64,000 nt of DNA, taken from the NCBI RefSeq assembly GCF_900188385.1, contig NZ_FZOI01000005.1, positions 62,001 through 126,000 on the forward strand, in the 5' to 3' direction. The stretch comes from Azospirillum sp. RU38E (GTDB lineage Bacteria; Pseudomonadota; Alphaproteobacteria; Azospirillales; Azospirillaceae). This document shows positions 43,611 through 53,216 of this stretch, one piece after another. The notes beneath the pieces were generated by a model. The model made no database searches. It had not been told where the DNA came from and saw only the letters and a program-made list of their open reading frames with translations. Every line of letters begins with the position of its first letter. The stretch's first letter is position 1. Made by a program: the position numbers and the translations under genes.

Positions 43611-45686
43611 ATGCGCGTCAAGACCCTGTTCACCCTTTGTATCTCCGGCGCCGGCGTCATCGCTGTCGGTGTGGCCATGATGCTGGTGGCCCAACAGGTC
43701 AGTTCACTCTGGAGCATCAACCAGACCGCGCGCTATCTGCGGACCTTCCAGGCCGTTTCCCGGATTGTGGAGCAATTGCCGCTGGAACGGTCGGCTTTAA
43801 ACACGGTGCTGCAGGCGGACAGCGTGCTGGATCAGGCGGGGCGGGACCGGGTCGCCGCCGTGACGGCCAAGACGGATGAGGCGCTGGCCCAAAGCCTGAA
43901 TGCCGCCGAGCGGGAGATTGGCGACCCGGCCATGAAGACGGCGCTGAGCAGCCTGAAAACCCATATTCAGGAGCTGCGTACCCGCGCCCTGGGTGAGGCG
44001 GCAAAGCCCCTGTCCGCCCGCGATGCCAGTTTCCTGAAGGGCTACCCCGCGGCCGTCAACCGCAATATGGATGAGGCGACACGGCCATTGCAGACGATGG
44101 AGGTGGCGGTCTCCCGCCTGAATACCGGTGTGTCCGACTATATCGCCCTGGCCCGGCTGACCAATGATTTCCGTTCCGCCGCCGGTGCCCGCTCCTCCCA
44201 TATCGGCCTCTACCTCTCCAGTCCGGAGACGCGCACCCCGGCAAATCACGAGAAGCATGGGGAGATGATGGCCCGGATCGAGGAGCGGTGGGCCCAGATT
44301 CAGGCACAGTTCAAACTGGCCGGGGAGCCGCCGAAGGTGGCCGAGGCCCTGGCGAGTGTGGAGAAAACCTATTTCAAGGAAGGGGGCGATTACTACAACC
44401 GCATCGTCACCGCCGTGCGGGCCAATGCCGATCCGGGCATAACCCCGCTGGAATTCCGCACCGTTCAGGCCAATTTCGTCAAACCGATCATGTCCATCCG
44501 CGATGCTGCCCTGGCCACCGGGGCGGATTATCTGGATGATCGCGCCCGCACCGCCACCATCGGGCTGATCCTAGTGGGTTTGCTGACTCTGGGCATTGCC
44601 ATTGCCATCGTCGCCCTGGGCTATGTCTTCAATCGCCGCGTCATCACGCCATTGAACGGGCTGACCCAGGTGATCGGCCGGATGGCGGATGGGGAGCTGC
44701 AAACCAGCATTGCTGGTGAGGCGCGCCCGGACGAGGTAGGGGATATTGCCCGTGGTCTGGTGGTCTTCAACCGCAATGCCCAGGAACGCCAGCGGCTGGA
44801 ACAGCTGGCCGCGACTGAGCGCCAGGCGCGCGAAGAACGGGTGAAGCGGGTTGAAGCGCTGATCCACCAGTTCGAAGGGGCGATTGCCGAGGTGCTGCAC
44901 GCCGTCGCCGCGTCGGCGACGGAGCTGGAGGGGACGGCCCATTCCATGAGCGGCATTGCCCAGGAGACGACACAGCAGGTGACCAACTGCGCCACCGTCT
45001 CCGAACAGACATCCAGCAATGTGCAGACGGTGGCCGCCGCCAGCGAGGAACTGGCCTCCTCCAGCCTGGAAATCGGTCGTCAGGTGTCGGAATCCGCCAC
45101 CATCGCCCTTTCCGCCGTCAATCAGGCGACGGAGACCGACCGCATCATGCGCGGACTGGCCGAAGCGGCGGAGAAGATCGGCAATGTCGTGCAGATGATC
45201 CAAGACATTGCCGCCCAGACCAACCTGCTGGCCCTGAATGCCACCATCGAGGCGGCGCGGGCCGGGGAGGCGGGCAAGGGCTTTGCCGTCGTCGCCAGCG
45301 AGGTGAAAAGCCTCGCCACCCAGACCGCCCGCGCCACGGAGGAGATTTCCGCCCAGATCGCCAGTATGCAATCGGCCACCAGCAGTTCGGTGGAAGCGAT
45401 CAGCGGCATCGGCCAGACCATCCGCCGGGTCAGCGAGATTGCCGCCGCCATCGCCGCCGCTGTGGAGGAACAGGGGGCTGCCACGGCGGAAATCGCCCGC
45501 AATGTGCAGCAGGCCGCCCGGGGCTCCCAGGAGGTGTCGGCCAATCTGGGCCGGGTGGCCGAAGCCGCCGACCAGACGGGCGAAGCCTCTGGCGAAGTGC
45601 TGGCCGCCGCTGGTGAGCTGGCCCAGCAGTCGGAGATTCTGCGCCGGGATATTGAGAGCTTCCTGGCCAATATCCGCACCGCCTGA
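43611..45686 (+). CDS. Methyl-accepting chemotaxis protein
   Basis: A 691-residue chemoreceptor. The first membrane helix is at about residues 8-28. A large, mostly helical periplasmic sensor domain (about 30-310) is followed by a second helix (about 313-337). HAMP comes next, with [21 protein letters not shown], then the signalling domain. The hairpin tip reads [33 protein letters not shown]. The start is preceded by GGAG eight bases upstream. No che genes are adjacent. The ligand cannot be predicted. The 200 bp upstream contain nothing else that I recognise. Confidence 0.95.
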   Translation: MRVKTLFTLCISGAGVIAVGVAMMLVAQQVSSLWSINQTARYLRTFQAVSRIVEQLPLERSALNTVLQADSVLDQAGRDRVAAVTAKTDEALAQSLNAAEREIGDPAMKTALSSLKTHIQELRTRALGEAAKPLSARDASFLKGYPAAVNRNMDEATRPLQTMEVAVSRLNTGVSDYIALARLTNDFRSAAGARSSHIGLYLSSPETRTPANHEKHGEMMARIEERWAQIQAQFKLAGEPPKVAEALASVEKTYFKEGGDYYNRIVTAVRANADPGITPLEFRTVQANFVKPIMSIRDAALATGADYLDDRARTATIGLILVGLLTLGIAIAIVALGYVFNRRVITPLNGLTQVIGRMADGELQTSIAGEARPDEVGDIARGLVVFNRNAQERQRLEQLAATERQAREERVKRVEALIHQFEGAIAEVLHAVAASATELEGTAHSMSGIAQETTQQVTNCATVSEQTSSNVQTVAAASEELASSSLEIGRQVSESATIALSAVNQATETDRIMRGLAEAAEKIGNVVQMIQDIAAQTNLLALNATIEAARAGEAGKGFAVVASEVKSLATQTARATEEISAQIASMQSATSSSVEAISGIGQTIRRVSEIAAAIAAAVEEQGAATAEIARNVQQAARGSQEVSANLGRVAEAADQTGEASGEVLAAAGELAQQSEILRRDIESFLANIRTA

Positions 45687-45710
45687 GTTTTTCGTCGCAG
45701 ACCCCTTGAC

Positions 45711-45727
45711 CTTGACATGGTGGCAAG
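45711..45727 (+). promoter_or_regulatory. Candidate CueR operator of the copA-cueR operon
   Basis: CTTGACATGGTGGCAAG is an interrupted inverted repeat 43 bp before copA, overlapping TTGAC -35-like sequences (45706 and 45712). MerR-family activators bind such repeats inside a stretched promoter spacer. Both the operator and the exact -10 are inferred. Confidence 0.55.
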
Positions 45728-45770
45728 CCCCACATGATGGGGCAGGTGTTACTTCCAAGGGGACCGGGCC

Positions 45771-48035
45771 ATGGATGGAAGCGGGATAAGGGGGGCCGAA
45801 ACCGGCGCCCAGATCGCCGAATTTGATCTGTCGCTGACGGGGGTGCGCTGCGCTGGCTGCGTCTCGCGGGTGGAAAAGGCGCTGCGGCAGGTGCCGGGCG
45901 TGGTGACGGCCGATATCAATCTGGCCAGCAAACGCGCCCATGTGCGCGCCATCGGGGCCGATGGCGCAGCACTCACCGATGCCGTGGCCGGTGCCGGCTA
46001 TGGGGCGGACCTGATTGCACCGGAAGGGACGGGGGCAGGGCAGGGGGCTGACAGCGCCCCCGGTCATGACCATGCCGCCCATGGGGCAGGGGGGGAGAAT
46101 GCCGGCTGGCGCGTCGTGCTGGCGGCCATGCTCAGCCTGCCGCTGCTGGCCCCCATGCTGGGGCTTGTGCCCAGCCTGCCGGGCTGGCTGCAACTCACCC
46201 TCGCCACGCCGGTTACCTTCTGGTTGGGCTGGCAGTTCCATAAGGGCGCGTTCCGGGCCGCCCGCACCCTTCACGGCAGCATGGACAGTCTGGTTTCCCT
46301 GGGCACGCTGGCCGCCTGGGGCCTGTCCGTCTTCCTCTGGCTCACCGCCCACGCAGATCACGCCCCGCATCTTTATTTTGAGGCGGCGGCGGTGGTCATC
46401 ACCCTGCTGCTGCTGGGCCGCTGGCTGGAAGCCCGAGCCATGGGCCGCACCATGGAAGCCATTCAGGCGCTGATGGCGCTGCGGCCCCGGCTGGCGCGGC
46501 TGCGGCTGCCATCGGGTGATGTGGAAGTGCCGGTGGCGCAATTGCGCGTCGGCGATCTGGTTGTCGTGCTGCCGGGTGCTGCCGTGCCGGTGGATGGCAC
46601 GGTGGTGGAAGGCGCGTCCGACCTGGATGAATCCCTGATCACGGGGGAGTCCCTGCCCGTGGCCAAACAGGCCGGCAGTACCGTGACCGGTGGCGCCCTG
46701 AATGGCCCCGGCACCCTGCTGGTGCGTACCGGGGCCGTGGGGCGGGATACGATGCTGGCCCGCATCATCGCCATGGTGGAAGGGGCGCAGGCCGCCAAGG
46801 CCCCCATCCAGCGGCTGGCCGACCGGGTGAGCGCCGTTTTCGTGCCCTTCGTGCTGGTCATCGCGCTGATCACCTTCGCCGGCTGGGTTCTGGCGGGGTC
46901 GGGGGCTGAAACCGCCCTGATCAATGCGGTTTCCGTGCTGGTGATCGCCTGCCCCTGCGCCCTGGGGCTGGCCACGCCCACGGCGTTGATGGCAGGCACC
47001 GGCGTGGCGGCGCGCAGCGGCATCCTGATCAAGGATGCCGGCGCCCTGGAACGCGCCCATGCCGCCACCATCATCGTCTTTGACAAGACCGGCACTCTGA
47101 CGGAAGGCAAACCGGTGCTGACCGGCCTGACGCCGGCCCCCAGTATCGACGCCACCGAGGCGTTGCGGCTGGCCGCCGGCCTGCAGGCCTGCAGTGAGCA
47201 TCCGCTGGCCCGTGCCGTGCTGGATGCCGCCCGTGCCCAATCCCTGCGCCTCCCCACCGCCCAGAATAGCCGCGCCCTGCCCGGCCAGGGCATGGCGGGC
47301 ATGGTGGAGGGGCAGGCGTTGCGCCTGGGCCATGAAGGGCTGATGGCGGCACTGGGGGTGGATATCACCCCGCTGGCCGATGCCGCCGCCACGGCCCGCC
47401 AGCAGGGGCACAGCCAATCCTGGCTGGCCGTGCAGGCGGGGCAGGGGGCACAATGGCAACTGTTGGCCCTGTTGAGCTTTGCCGATGAACCCAAACCCAC
47501 CGCCGCCGCCGCCATCGCCGCGCTGAAGGCGCAGGGCCTGCGCTGTGTGATGCTGACCGGCGATCATGAGGCGGCGGCCCGTGCCGTGGGGGACAGGCTG
47601 GGTCTGGATGAGGTGGTGGCCCGCCTGCTGCCCGACCAGAAGGCGGCAGCGGTGGCCCGGCTGCGCGGGAGCAGCGGCACCGTCGCCATGGTGGGTGACG
47701 GCATCAATGATGCGCCGGCCCTGGCCGCCGCCGATATCGGCTTTGCCATGGCCACCGGCACACAGGTGGCCATGGAGACGGCGGGCATCACCCTGATGCG
47801 CGGTGATCCGCTGCTGGTGGCCGACAGCATCGCCATTTCCAGGCAGACCTGGGCCAAGATCCGCCAGAACCTGTTCTGGGCCTTCGCCTATAATGTGGTG
47901 GGCATTCCGCTGGCCGCCTTGGGCCTGTTGAACCCGATGATTGCCGGGGCCGCCATGGCCTTTTCCAGCGTCAGCGTGGTGGGCAATGCCCTGTTGCTGC
48001 GCCGCTGGCGGCCCCGCGCGGGGGCAGGGCGATGA
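45771..48035 (+). CDS. copA: Copper-exporting P1B-type ATPase
   Basis: A 754-residue Cu(I) efflux pump. One N-terminal heavy-metal domain has C-A-G-C (Cys27, Cys30), followed by a His-rich linker (H-D-H-A-A-H) and eight membrane helices. The actuator motif T-G-E-S is at 291-294, the transport site C-P-C at 394-396, and the phosphorylation site D-K-T-G-T-L-T from Asp438. The ATP-binding region has S-E-H-P-L-A, and the G-D-G-I-N-D-A-P-A-L-A hinge comes later. Its stop overlaps the cueR start, so expression is under CueR autoregulation. It provides copper resistance and possibly supports haem-copper oxidase assembly. Confidence 0.95.
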   Translation: MDGSGIRGAETGAQIAEFDLSLTGVRCAGCVSRVEKALRQVPGVVTADINLASKRAHVRAIGADGAALTDAVAGAGYGADLIAPEGTGAGQGADSAPGHDHAAHGAGGENAGWRVVLAAMLSLPLLAPMLGLVPSLPGWLQLTLATPVTFWLGWQFHKGAFRAARTLHGSMDSLVSLGTLAAWGLSVFLWLTAHADHAPHLYFEAAAVVITLLLLGRWLEARAMGRTMEAIQALMALRPRLARLRLPSGDVEVPVAQLRVGDLVVVLPGAAVPVDGTVVEGASDLDESLITGESLPVAKQAGSTVTGGALNGPGTLLVRTGAVGRDTMLARIIAMVEGAQAAKAPIQRLADRVSAVFVPFVLVIALITFAGWVLAGSGAETALINAVSVLVIACPCALGLATPTALMAGTGVAARSGILIKDAGALERAHAATIIVFDKTGTLTEGKPVLTGLTPAPSIDATEALRLAAGLQACSEHPLARAVLDAARAQSLRLPTAQNSRALPGQGMAGMVEGQALRLGHEGLMAALGVDITPLADAAATARQQGHSQSWLAVQAGQGAQWQLLALLSFADEPKPTAAAAIAALKAQGLRCVMLTGDHEAAARAVGDRLGLDEVVARLLPDQKAAAVARLRGSSGTVAMVGDGINDAPALAAADIGFAMATGTQVAMETAGITLMRGDPLLVADSIAISRQTWAKIRQNLFWAFAYNVVGIPLAALGLLNPMIAGAAMAFSSVSVVGNALLLRRWRPRAGAGR

Positions 48036-48430
48036 ATATCGGACAGGCCGCCAAGGCAGCCGGCGTCACGCCCAAGATGATCCGCCATTATGAGGCGACG
48101 GGCCTGTTGCCGGCAGCAGACCGTTCCGCCGCCGGCTATCGGCTCTATGGGGAGGCGAATATCCGCACCCTGCGTTTCATCCGTCAGGCCCGTGCGCTTG
48201 GCTTTCCGCTGGCCGATCTGGGCGGGCTGCTGCGCCTGTGGCATGACCGCGACCGCGCCAGCGCCGATGTGAAGGCGCTGGCGCTTTCCCATATCGCGCA
48301 TCTGCAGGAACGGATCGACGAATTGCAGGTAATGAAACAGACGCTGGAGGGGCTGGCCCGTCACTGCCAGGGTAATGACAGCCCCGATTGCGCCATCCTG
48401 GACGGGCTGGACCAGGGGGGCGGGACATAA
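48032..48430 (+). CDS. cueR: Copper-responsive MerR-family regulator CueR
   Basis: A 132-residue MerR-type activator. The N-terminal HTH opens M-N-I-G-Q-A-A-K-A-A-G-V-T-P-K-M-I-R-H-Y-E. A dimerisation helix and a C-terminal metal loop H-C-Q-G-N-D-S-P-D-C follow. The two cysteines, 112 and 120, have the C-x7-C spacing and the exact numbering of E. coli CueR, the mark of Cu(I)/Ag(I)/Au(I) sensors. It overlaps the copA stop as ATGA, so the two are co-translated. It should activate the promoter upstream of copA. Confidence 0.95.
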   Translation: MNIGQAAKAAGVTPKMIRHYEATGLLPAADRSAAGYRLYGEANIRTLRFIRQARALGFPLADLGGLLRLWHDRDRASADVKALALSHIAHLQERIDELQVMKQTLEGLARHCQGNDSPDCAILDGLDQGGGT

Positions 48431-48462
48431 AGTTTCACGGGAAACATTCCTTGTAAAACAGC

Positions 48463-49080
48463 TCAATCGTGCGGCAGTTCACGAAACACCGGCAAAGCCT
48501 CTGCCCGCGCCGACAGGGCGGCCAGCCGGGGGAAACGGCTGTTCCAATCCACATCATCGCCCCGCATGGTGCGGCTGAAATAGAAGGCCACCGCCGCCGT
48601 CACATCGGCCTGCAGCGGGCGTTCGGCCAGCAGCCAGCCCGTCCCATCACCGATTTCCGCTTCCAGCAGATCGAAGGCGGCCAGCATCTGCGCCCCGGTA
48701 CGCTCCATCCAGGGCTGGTGGCGCTTTTCCGCCGGGCGCAGCATCTCCTCATAAACCCGCTGCACCGCCTTTTCCGTGCCGGCCAGGGCCAGCCCGATCA
48801 GGCGCAGGCAGCGCGTATGGGTGGCCATATCCACCGGCATCAGCCGCCGTTCTGCGGCGGCCAGTCGTTCGGCATGGTCCAGGATCAGGCTGGAATCCAT
48901 CAACACCATCCCCTCCCCCGTCACCAGGGTGGGCGCCTTGACCACCGGGTTGATGGCCGCAAACTGGTCATAGGTGCGGAACACCGACAGGGATTCATGG
49001 GCAAAGGGCAGGCCCATCAGCCGCAGCGAAATCGCCACCCGACGGACATAGGGTGAATCCAACATGCCAATCAGCCGCAT
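48463..49080 (-). CDS. Glutathione S-transferase family protein
   Basis: A 205-residue protein with a thioredoxin-like N-terminal domain (M-R-L-I-G-M-L-D-S-P-Y-V-R-R-V-A-I-S-L). It has the cis-Pro region V-V-K-A-P-T-L, the glutathione-binding M-D-S-S-L-I-L-D-H, and an all-helical C-terminal domain ending in P-V-F-R-E-L-P. The likely catalytic Ser or Tyr lies in D-S-P-Y. The ATG at 49080 is used, with a GTG one codon earlier possible. It converges on cueR. The substrate is unknown. Adjacent formaldehyde and copper genes make a detoxification role plausible but unproved. Confidence 0.88.
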   Translation of the reverse strand: MRLIGMLDSPYVRRVAISLRLMGLPFAHESLSVFRTYDQFAAINPVVKAPTLVTGEGMVLMDSSLILDHAERLAAAERRLMPVDMATHTRCLRLIGLALAGTEKAVQRVYEEMLRPAEKRHQPWMERTGAQMLAAFDLLEAEIGDGTGWLLAERPLQADVTAAVAFYFSRTMRGDDVDWNSRFPRLAALSARAEALPVFRELPHD

Positions 49081-49257
49081 CACCTGATCCCCTTTGCATC
49101 TGCGTTGCCTTCGCCGATGATCCTGCCAACCGCGCCGCCCCGCAACCGCTCACCCGACAGCCCCTCCTTGTCCCATTGACAAGGCCCCCGCCGCTCCCGT
49201 TTAATTCTATACTGTCAGTAGGAAATTACCCCGCCCCCGAGACGACAGGAGCCCCCA

Positions 49258-49299
49258 TGCTGCCCTTGCCGCCCTTCTGCCTGCGGGTGATCGCTTGAG
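49258..49299 (+). CDS. Possible 13-residue upstream leader peptide
   Basis: A short frame with AGGAG five bases before its ATG encodes a proline-rich peptide with one Cys and ends L-R-V-I-A. Its TGA overlaps the TTG start of the FAD protein (TTGA), a coupling arrangement seen with attenuator peptides. Cys-containing leader peptides are known upstream of sulfur-related genes in some bacteria, but this specific case is inference. Confidence 0.4.
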
Positions 49300-50677
49300 C
49301 CGGCCCACCGTTGCCATTATCGGCGCCGGGGCCAGTGGGGCGCTGACGGCCCTGCATATCCTCTCCAACCCCCAGGGGCCGCGCATTTTCCTGATTGAAA
49401 AGCGCCAGGGCTTTGGCGTTGGTGTCGCCTACAGCACCGGCAATGCCGACCATCTGCTGAATGTTCGCGCGGGGAATATGAGCGCCTTTCCCGACCAGCC
49501 GGCCCATTTCACCGACTGGCTGCGCGACCGCGACCCGGACCTGCTGGCAGCCGGCTTCGTGCCCCGCCGCACCTATGGCGCCTATCTCTCCGGCCTGCTG
49601 CGGGCAGCGGCGATGAGCGACCGGGCCGCCGGGCGGCTGATGCTGGTGAATGATGAGGCGACCAGCCTGATCATCGGTGAGGGGCGGCCCCGGCTGCGGC
49701 TGGCGGTGGGGCGGGAATTGCTGATCGATGCGCTGGTGCTGGCCACCGGCAATGGCGCGCCGGAGCCGCCCTATGTGCCTGATGGCGGGCTGGGCGCCTC
49801 CCCGCGCTATATTGCCGACCCCTGGGCCGCCGATGCCTTCCGCCATGTCGCCCCGGAAGACGCGGTGCTGCTGCTGGGTACCGGGCTGACCATGGTGGAT
49901 GTGGCCCTGACCCTGAAAAGCATCGGGCATGAAGGGCCGAAGATCGCCATGTCGCGGCGCGGGCTGCTGCCGCGCCGCCATGCCGCCCCGGTGGCGGTGC
50001 CGCCCGACCCGCTGCCGCCCCTGCCGCCGGTTCTCTCCGCAGCCCTGCGCATCGTGCGGCGCCATGTGAAACGCTATCACGAAGCACAAGGCGACGCGGC
50101 GGACTGGCGGGCGGTGATTGATGCGCTGCGACCGGTCACGCGTGGTTTCTGGCAGGCGCTGGATACGCCGACGCGGCGGCGCTTTATGCGCCATCTGCGC
50201 CCCTGGTGGGATGTGCACCGCCACCGGCTGGCCCCTGTGGTGGCCGACCGGCTGACGGCGATGCTGGAAAGCGGGGAAATCACCCTGAAGGCCGGGCGGC
50301 TGCGCGCCTTCGCCCTGGAAGGAACCGGCGCCCGCCAGCAGGTGGCCGTGCAATGGCGACCCCGGCGGGGAAATGCCGACGAGCGGTTGGATGTCGCCCA
50401 TGTGGTGAATTGCACCGGTTCAGGGGGTGACCTGTCACGCAATGGGCCGCCGATCATCCGGTCGCTGCTGGCGGCAGGGCTGGCGCTGCCCGATGCGCTG
50501 GGGCTGGGGCTTGATCTGGATGGCGATGGTCGGCTGATCGCCGCCGATGGCTGTTCTGGGCGTTTTTATGCCCTGGGCCCCGCGTCGCGCGGGGCCTTCT
50601 GGGAGGTGACGGCCATCCCCGATATCCGGGTGCAGGCCCAGCAGGTGGCCGCCGCCATCTGCCGCGATTTGGGGTGA
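49295..50677 (+). CDS. FAD/NAD(P)-binding oxidoreductase-like protein
   Basis: A 460-residue flavoprotein. It opens with the dinucleotide motif V-A-I-I-G-A-G-A-S-G-A-L-T-A, and the second nucleotide fold follows A-V-L-L-L-G-T-G-L-T-M-V-D-V-A. It contains A-Y-S-T-G-N-A-D-H-L-L-N-V-R-A-G-N-M-S, typical of the FAD_NAD_binding_9 family, and a C-terminal N-C-T-G-S-G-G-D and F-Y-A-L-G-P-A-S-R-G-A-F-W-E-V-T. The start is TTG 49295, overlapping the short leader stop. Members are often near sulfonate-type ABC transporters and amine-oxidising genes. Its substrate is unknown. It converges on the beta-keto acid cleavage enzyme gene. Confidence 0.82.
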   Translation: MSRPTVAIIGAGASGALTALHILSNPQGPRIFLIEKRQGFGVGVAYSTGNADHLLNVRAGNMSAFPDQPAHFTDWLRDRDPDLLAAGFVPRRTYGAYLSGLLRAAAMSDRAAGRLMLVNDEATSLIIGEGRPRLRLAVGRELLIDALVLATGNGAPEPPYVPDGGLGASPRYIADPWAADAFRHVAPEDAVLLLGTGLTMVDVALTLKSIGHEGPKIAMSRRGLLPRRHAAPVAVPPDPLPPLPPVLSAALRIVRRHVKRYHEAQGDAADWRAVIDALRPVTRGFWQALDTPTRRRFMRHLRPWWDVHRHRLAPVVADRLTAMLESGEITLKAGRLRAFALEGTGARQQVAVQWRPRRGNADERLDVAHVVNCTGSGGDLSRNGPPIIRSLLAAGLALPDALGLGLDLDGDGRLIAADGCSGRFYALGPASRGAFWEVTAIPDIRVQAQQVAAAICRDLG

Positions 50678-50699
50678 GGGTAGAGCCTTAGAGCGTGCT

Positions 50700-50801
50700 C
50701 CTCAATCGCCGCCGGGGCTGCATACGCAGCTTGGCTACGCGGCACGTGCCGCGCGGCGGCAGTCGCCGCCGGGGCTGTTTCCGGTTGACCGGAAACAGCC
50801 C
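50700..50801. repeat. Tandem palindromes, family C copy 1
   Basis: Four consecutive inverted repeats fill the gap between two converging genes: GCTGCATACGCAGC; GCGGCACGTGCCGC; GGCGGC-AGTC-GCCGCC; and a 14-bp stem GGGCTGTTTCCGGT (50772-50785) with ACCGGAAACAGCCC (50788-50801). The last ends at the stop codon of the minus-strand gene. The CGCAGC-TTGGCT-CGGCAC-GTGCCG order recurs at 58103. Confidence 0.65.
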
Positions 50802-51625
50802 TATCCTCGATGCATCGCCCGCACATCGTCGCCATTGGCCAGCCGTCGCCCGGTCAAGGCCACGGCCTGGGCTGCATTGGCGACCAGGGCGGCATTGCCG
50901 GGGGCTAGGCTGCCATCGGGCAGGTGCAGGTTATTTTCAAACCCCACCCGCGCGTGCCCGCCCAGCGACAGGGCCGCCTGGGCGCAGGCGGCCTCCTGCG
51001 CGCCGAAGGCACAGACGGCCCAGGGCGGCAACCCGTCCAGCCCCTCCAGGAAGGGCAGCAGGTCGGCCGCCCGGCTCTGCTGGCCCGCACTATAGCGGCC
51101 CAGCACGAACAGCAGGAAATCCACTCCCTCCCCCAGCACGCCGCGGGCCTTCAGGTCGTGGTAACGGGCCAGATCGTCCGGGGAATAAAGGATTATTTGC
51201 AGCATGATCTCCCGCTGGCGCATCCAGGCGAAAAAGCCTGATGCCTCCACCTCATGCGCGGCATCGGGCACCAGTTCGCGGATGGCCAGCGACACCGCCT
51301 CCGGCACCAGTTCGCGCACCACCCGCATCTGTTCAGGCGGCTGGTAGATGCCAGCGGCCTCCGTGGTGATCTGCACCACCATGCCCGGCCCCACCTGCCG
51401 GCGAATAGCATCGGTGGCTTGGCGATAGGCGTCAGCATCCAGCAGATGCCGCCCATCGGGCCGGCGCACATGGGCATGGATCATCGCCGCCCCCGCCGCC
51501 TGACAGGCCGCCGCCTCGGCAGCCAGTTCGTCAGCGGTCAAGGGGATGGCGGGGTGATCCACCTTCACCCGCCGCGCCCCGTTGGGGGCGACGGTCAGGA
51601 TGGCGGGGGGAAGGGAAGGGGACAT
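50801..51625 (-). CDS. Beta-keto acid cleavage enzyme (BKACE, DUF849 family)
   Basis: A 274-residue TIM-barrel enzyme that condenses or cleaves a beta-keto acid with acetyl-CoA. The family is typified by 3-keto-5-aminohexanoate cleavage enzyme. Zinc ligands are in A-M-I-H-A-H-V-R, and other family sites are V-Q-I-T-T-E-A, the helix A-V-S-L-A-I-R-E-L-V and the R-V-G-F-E-N-N-L-H-L segment (usually E-D-N, here E-N-N). The start at 51625 has AGGA before it. BKACE enzymes often serve carnitine or amino acid breakdown. The neighbouring ABC transporter and DctBD-like system suggest that an imported acid is the substrate, but this is inferred. Confidence 0.85.
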   Translation of the reverse strand: MSPSLPPAILTVAPNGARRVKVDHPAIPLTADELAAEAAACQAAGAAMIHAHVRRPDGRHLLDADAYRQATDAIRRQVGPGMVVQITTEAAGIYQPPEQMRVVRELVPEAVSLAIRELVPDAAHEVEASGFFAWMRQREIMLQIILYSPDDLARYHDLKARGVLGEGVDFLLFVLGRYSAGQQSRAADLLPFLEGLDGLPPWAVCAFGAQEAACAQAALSLGGHARVGFENNLHLPDGSLAPGNAALVANAAQAVALTGRRLANGDDVRAMHRG

Positions 51626-51739
51626 GGGTGGGTTCCTGTGGGGGGAGAAGGTCATCAGCAGACCGAGAACAGAACATCCCGGCTTTTACAATACGCACCG
51701 CAGCGGTCGGGGGCACCAAGGCGCCCGTCACCTCTCCCG

Positions 51740-51830
51740 TGCCTCCCCCGCGCAAGCGGGGGTCCAGGGGCCAAGGGCACCGGAGCATTGGCGCTGGTGG
51801 CCCCTGGATCCCCGCTTGCGCGGGGAAGGC
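51740..51830. repeat. Palindromic intergenic repeat, family A copy 4
   Basis: Arms at 51740-51769 and 51801-51830 are inverted versions of each other and carry the GCGCAAGC variant of the family A hairpin with GGGTCCAGGGG. It fills part of the gap between the BKACE gene start and the dctD-like stop. The remaining intergenic bases show nothing else. Confidence 0.82.
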
Positions 51831-51884
51831 AGCATAGGGCGAATGGCACCGTCAGCGCCCATCGGCAAAGCCAACAATCCCATC

Positions 51885-53216
51885 TCACCCATCCCCCGCC
51901 AGCCCCAGCCGTTTCATCTTGTCGTACAGGGTCTTGCGGGCGACACCCAGCGCGGTGGCAGCCCCGGTGACCTGCCCGCCGCTGCCGCGTAGCGCCTCTT
52001 GAATCAACTGGCGCTCCACCTGATCCAGCAGGTCGGGCAGGGATAAAGGGGCGGTACTGGCCTCCGTCAGGTCCGGCCCGCCCATGCCCAGCACGAACCG
52101 GTCGGCGGCATTGCGCAATTCCCGCACATTGCCGGGCCAGTCCCGCAGCATCAATTGGCGCACCAGGGCCGGCGGCACATCGGGAACGGAGCGCTGATAA
52201 CGCCCCGCCGCCTGCAACACGAAATGCTCGAACAGCTGGGGAATGTCATCCCGCCGTTCCCGCAACGGCGGCAGCGGGATGGTGACGACATTCAGCCGGT
52301 AATAAAGATCCAGCCGGAAGCGCCCGGCATCGGCCAGTTGCTTCAAATCCACCTTGGTGGCCGCCACCACGCGGCAACGCACCGGCACAGCGGCATTGCC
52401 GCCCAGCCGTTCCAGCGTGCGATCCTGCAACACCCGCAGCAGCTTCACCTGCAGGGCCAGCGGCATACTCTCCACCTCGTCCAGGAACAGGGTGCCGGCC
52501 CCGGCATGTTCAATCTTGCCGATACGGCGTTTGGCAGCCCCGGTAAAGGCCCCCGCCTCATGCCCGAACATCTCGCTTTCGAACATGCTGTCCGGGATGG
52601 CGCCGCAATTGATGGCGACAAAGGGCAGGGCAGCCCGGTTGCCGCCATCGTGCAGGGCACGGGCCACCTGTTCCTTGCCGGCCCCGGTTTCGCCCAGGAT
52701 CAGCACATCCACATCCGTACCGGCCAGATTGGCCACGGCATCGCGCACCCGGCCGATGCCGGCACTCTGCCCCAATAGATAGCGGGCGATGGAGCCTTCG
52801 CCATCCAGCGCCCGGCGCAGGCGGCGGTTTTCCCGCACCAGGGCGCGCTTGGCCAGGGCCCGCTGCACCACGGCCAGGAAATGGTCGTTCAGGAAGGGTT
52901 TTTCGATGAAATCCCACGCCCCTTCGCGGATGGCCCGAACGGCCATGGCCACGTCGCCATGGCCGGTGATCAGCACCACCGGCAATTCCGGGTCCAGCGT
53001 GCGGCAGCGGGCCAGCAGCTCCATCCCGTCCATTTCCGGCAGGCGCACATCGGTGACGATGATGCCGGGGAAATCCGGCCCCAGCTCCGCCAGCGCCGCC
53101 GCTGCCCCGGCAAAGGTGCGCACCTTGATGCCGGCCAGTTCCAGGGTCTGGCGGCAGGTGCGGCGGATCATCTCCTCATCGTCGATGAACAGCACCTGCA
53201 GATCAGGCCGCGGCAT
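51885..53216 (-). CDS. dctD: Sigma-54-dependent response regulator, DctD/NtrC family
   Basis: A 443-residue regulator with three domains. The receiver domain has phosphoacceptor Asp56 (I-V-T-D-V-R-L-P-E-M-D-G). The AAA+ domain has G-E-T-G-A-G-K-E, the sigma-54 contact loop G-A-F-T-G-A and a G-T-L-F-L-D-E-V-E-S Walker B. The C-terminal FIS-type HTH reads G-A-A-T-A-L-G-V-A-R-K-T-L-Y-D-K-M-K-R. It overlaps the kinase gene by 14 bases. The layout matches DctD of C4-dicarboxylate systems, but no dctA or dctPQM is in the window. It may instead control the adjacent ABC transporter or the BKACE gene through sigma-54. Confidence 0.9.
   Translation of the reverse strand: MPRPDLQVLFIDDEEMIRRTCRQTLELAGIKVRTFAGAAAALAELGPDFPGIIVTDVRLPEMDGMELLARCRTLDPELPVVLITGHGDVAMAVRAIREGAWDFIEKPFLNDHFLAVVQRALAKRALVRENRRLRRALDGEGSIARYLLGQSAGIGRVRDAVANLAGTDVDVLILGETGAGKEQVARALHDGGNRAALPFVAINCGAIPDSMFESEMFGHEAGAFTGAAKRRIGKIEHAGAGTLFLDEVESMPLALQVKLLRVLQDRTLERLGGNAAVPVRCRVVAATKVDLKQLADAGRFRLDLYYRLNVVTIPLPPLRERRDDIPQLFEHFVLQAAGRYQRSVPDVPPALVRQLMLRDWPGNVRELRNAADRFVLGMGGPDLTEASTAPLSLPDLLDQVERQLIQEALRGSGGQVTGAATALGVARKTLYDKMKRLGLAGDG

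Noticed and set aside
44571-47567. A 998-codon open frame antisense to the chemoreceptor and copA
   Set aside because: It is a GC-rich shadow frame: it crosses two clearly coding genes on the other strand, has biased His/Gly/Arg/Gln composition and shows no family motif.
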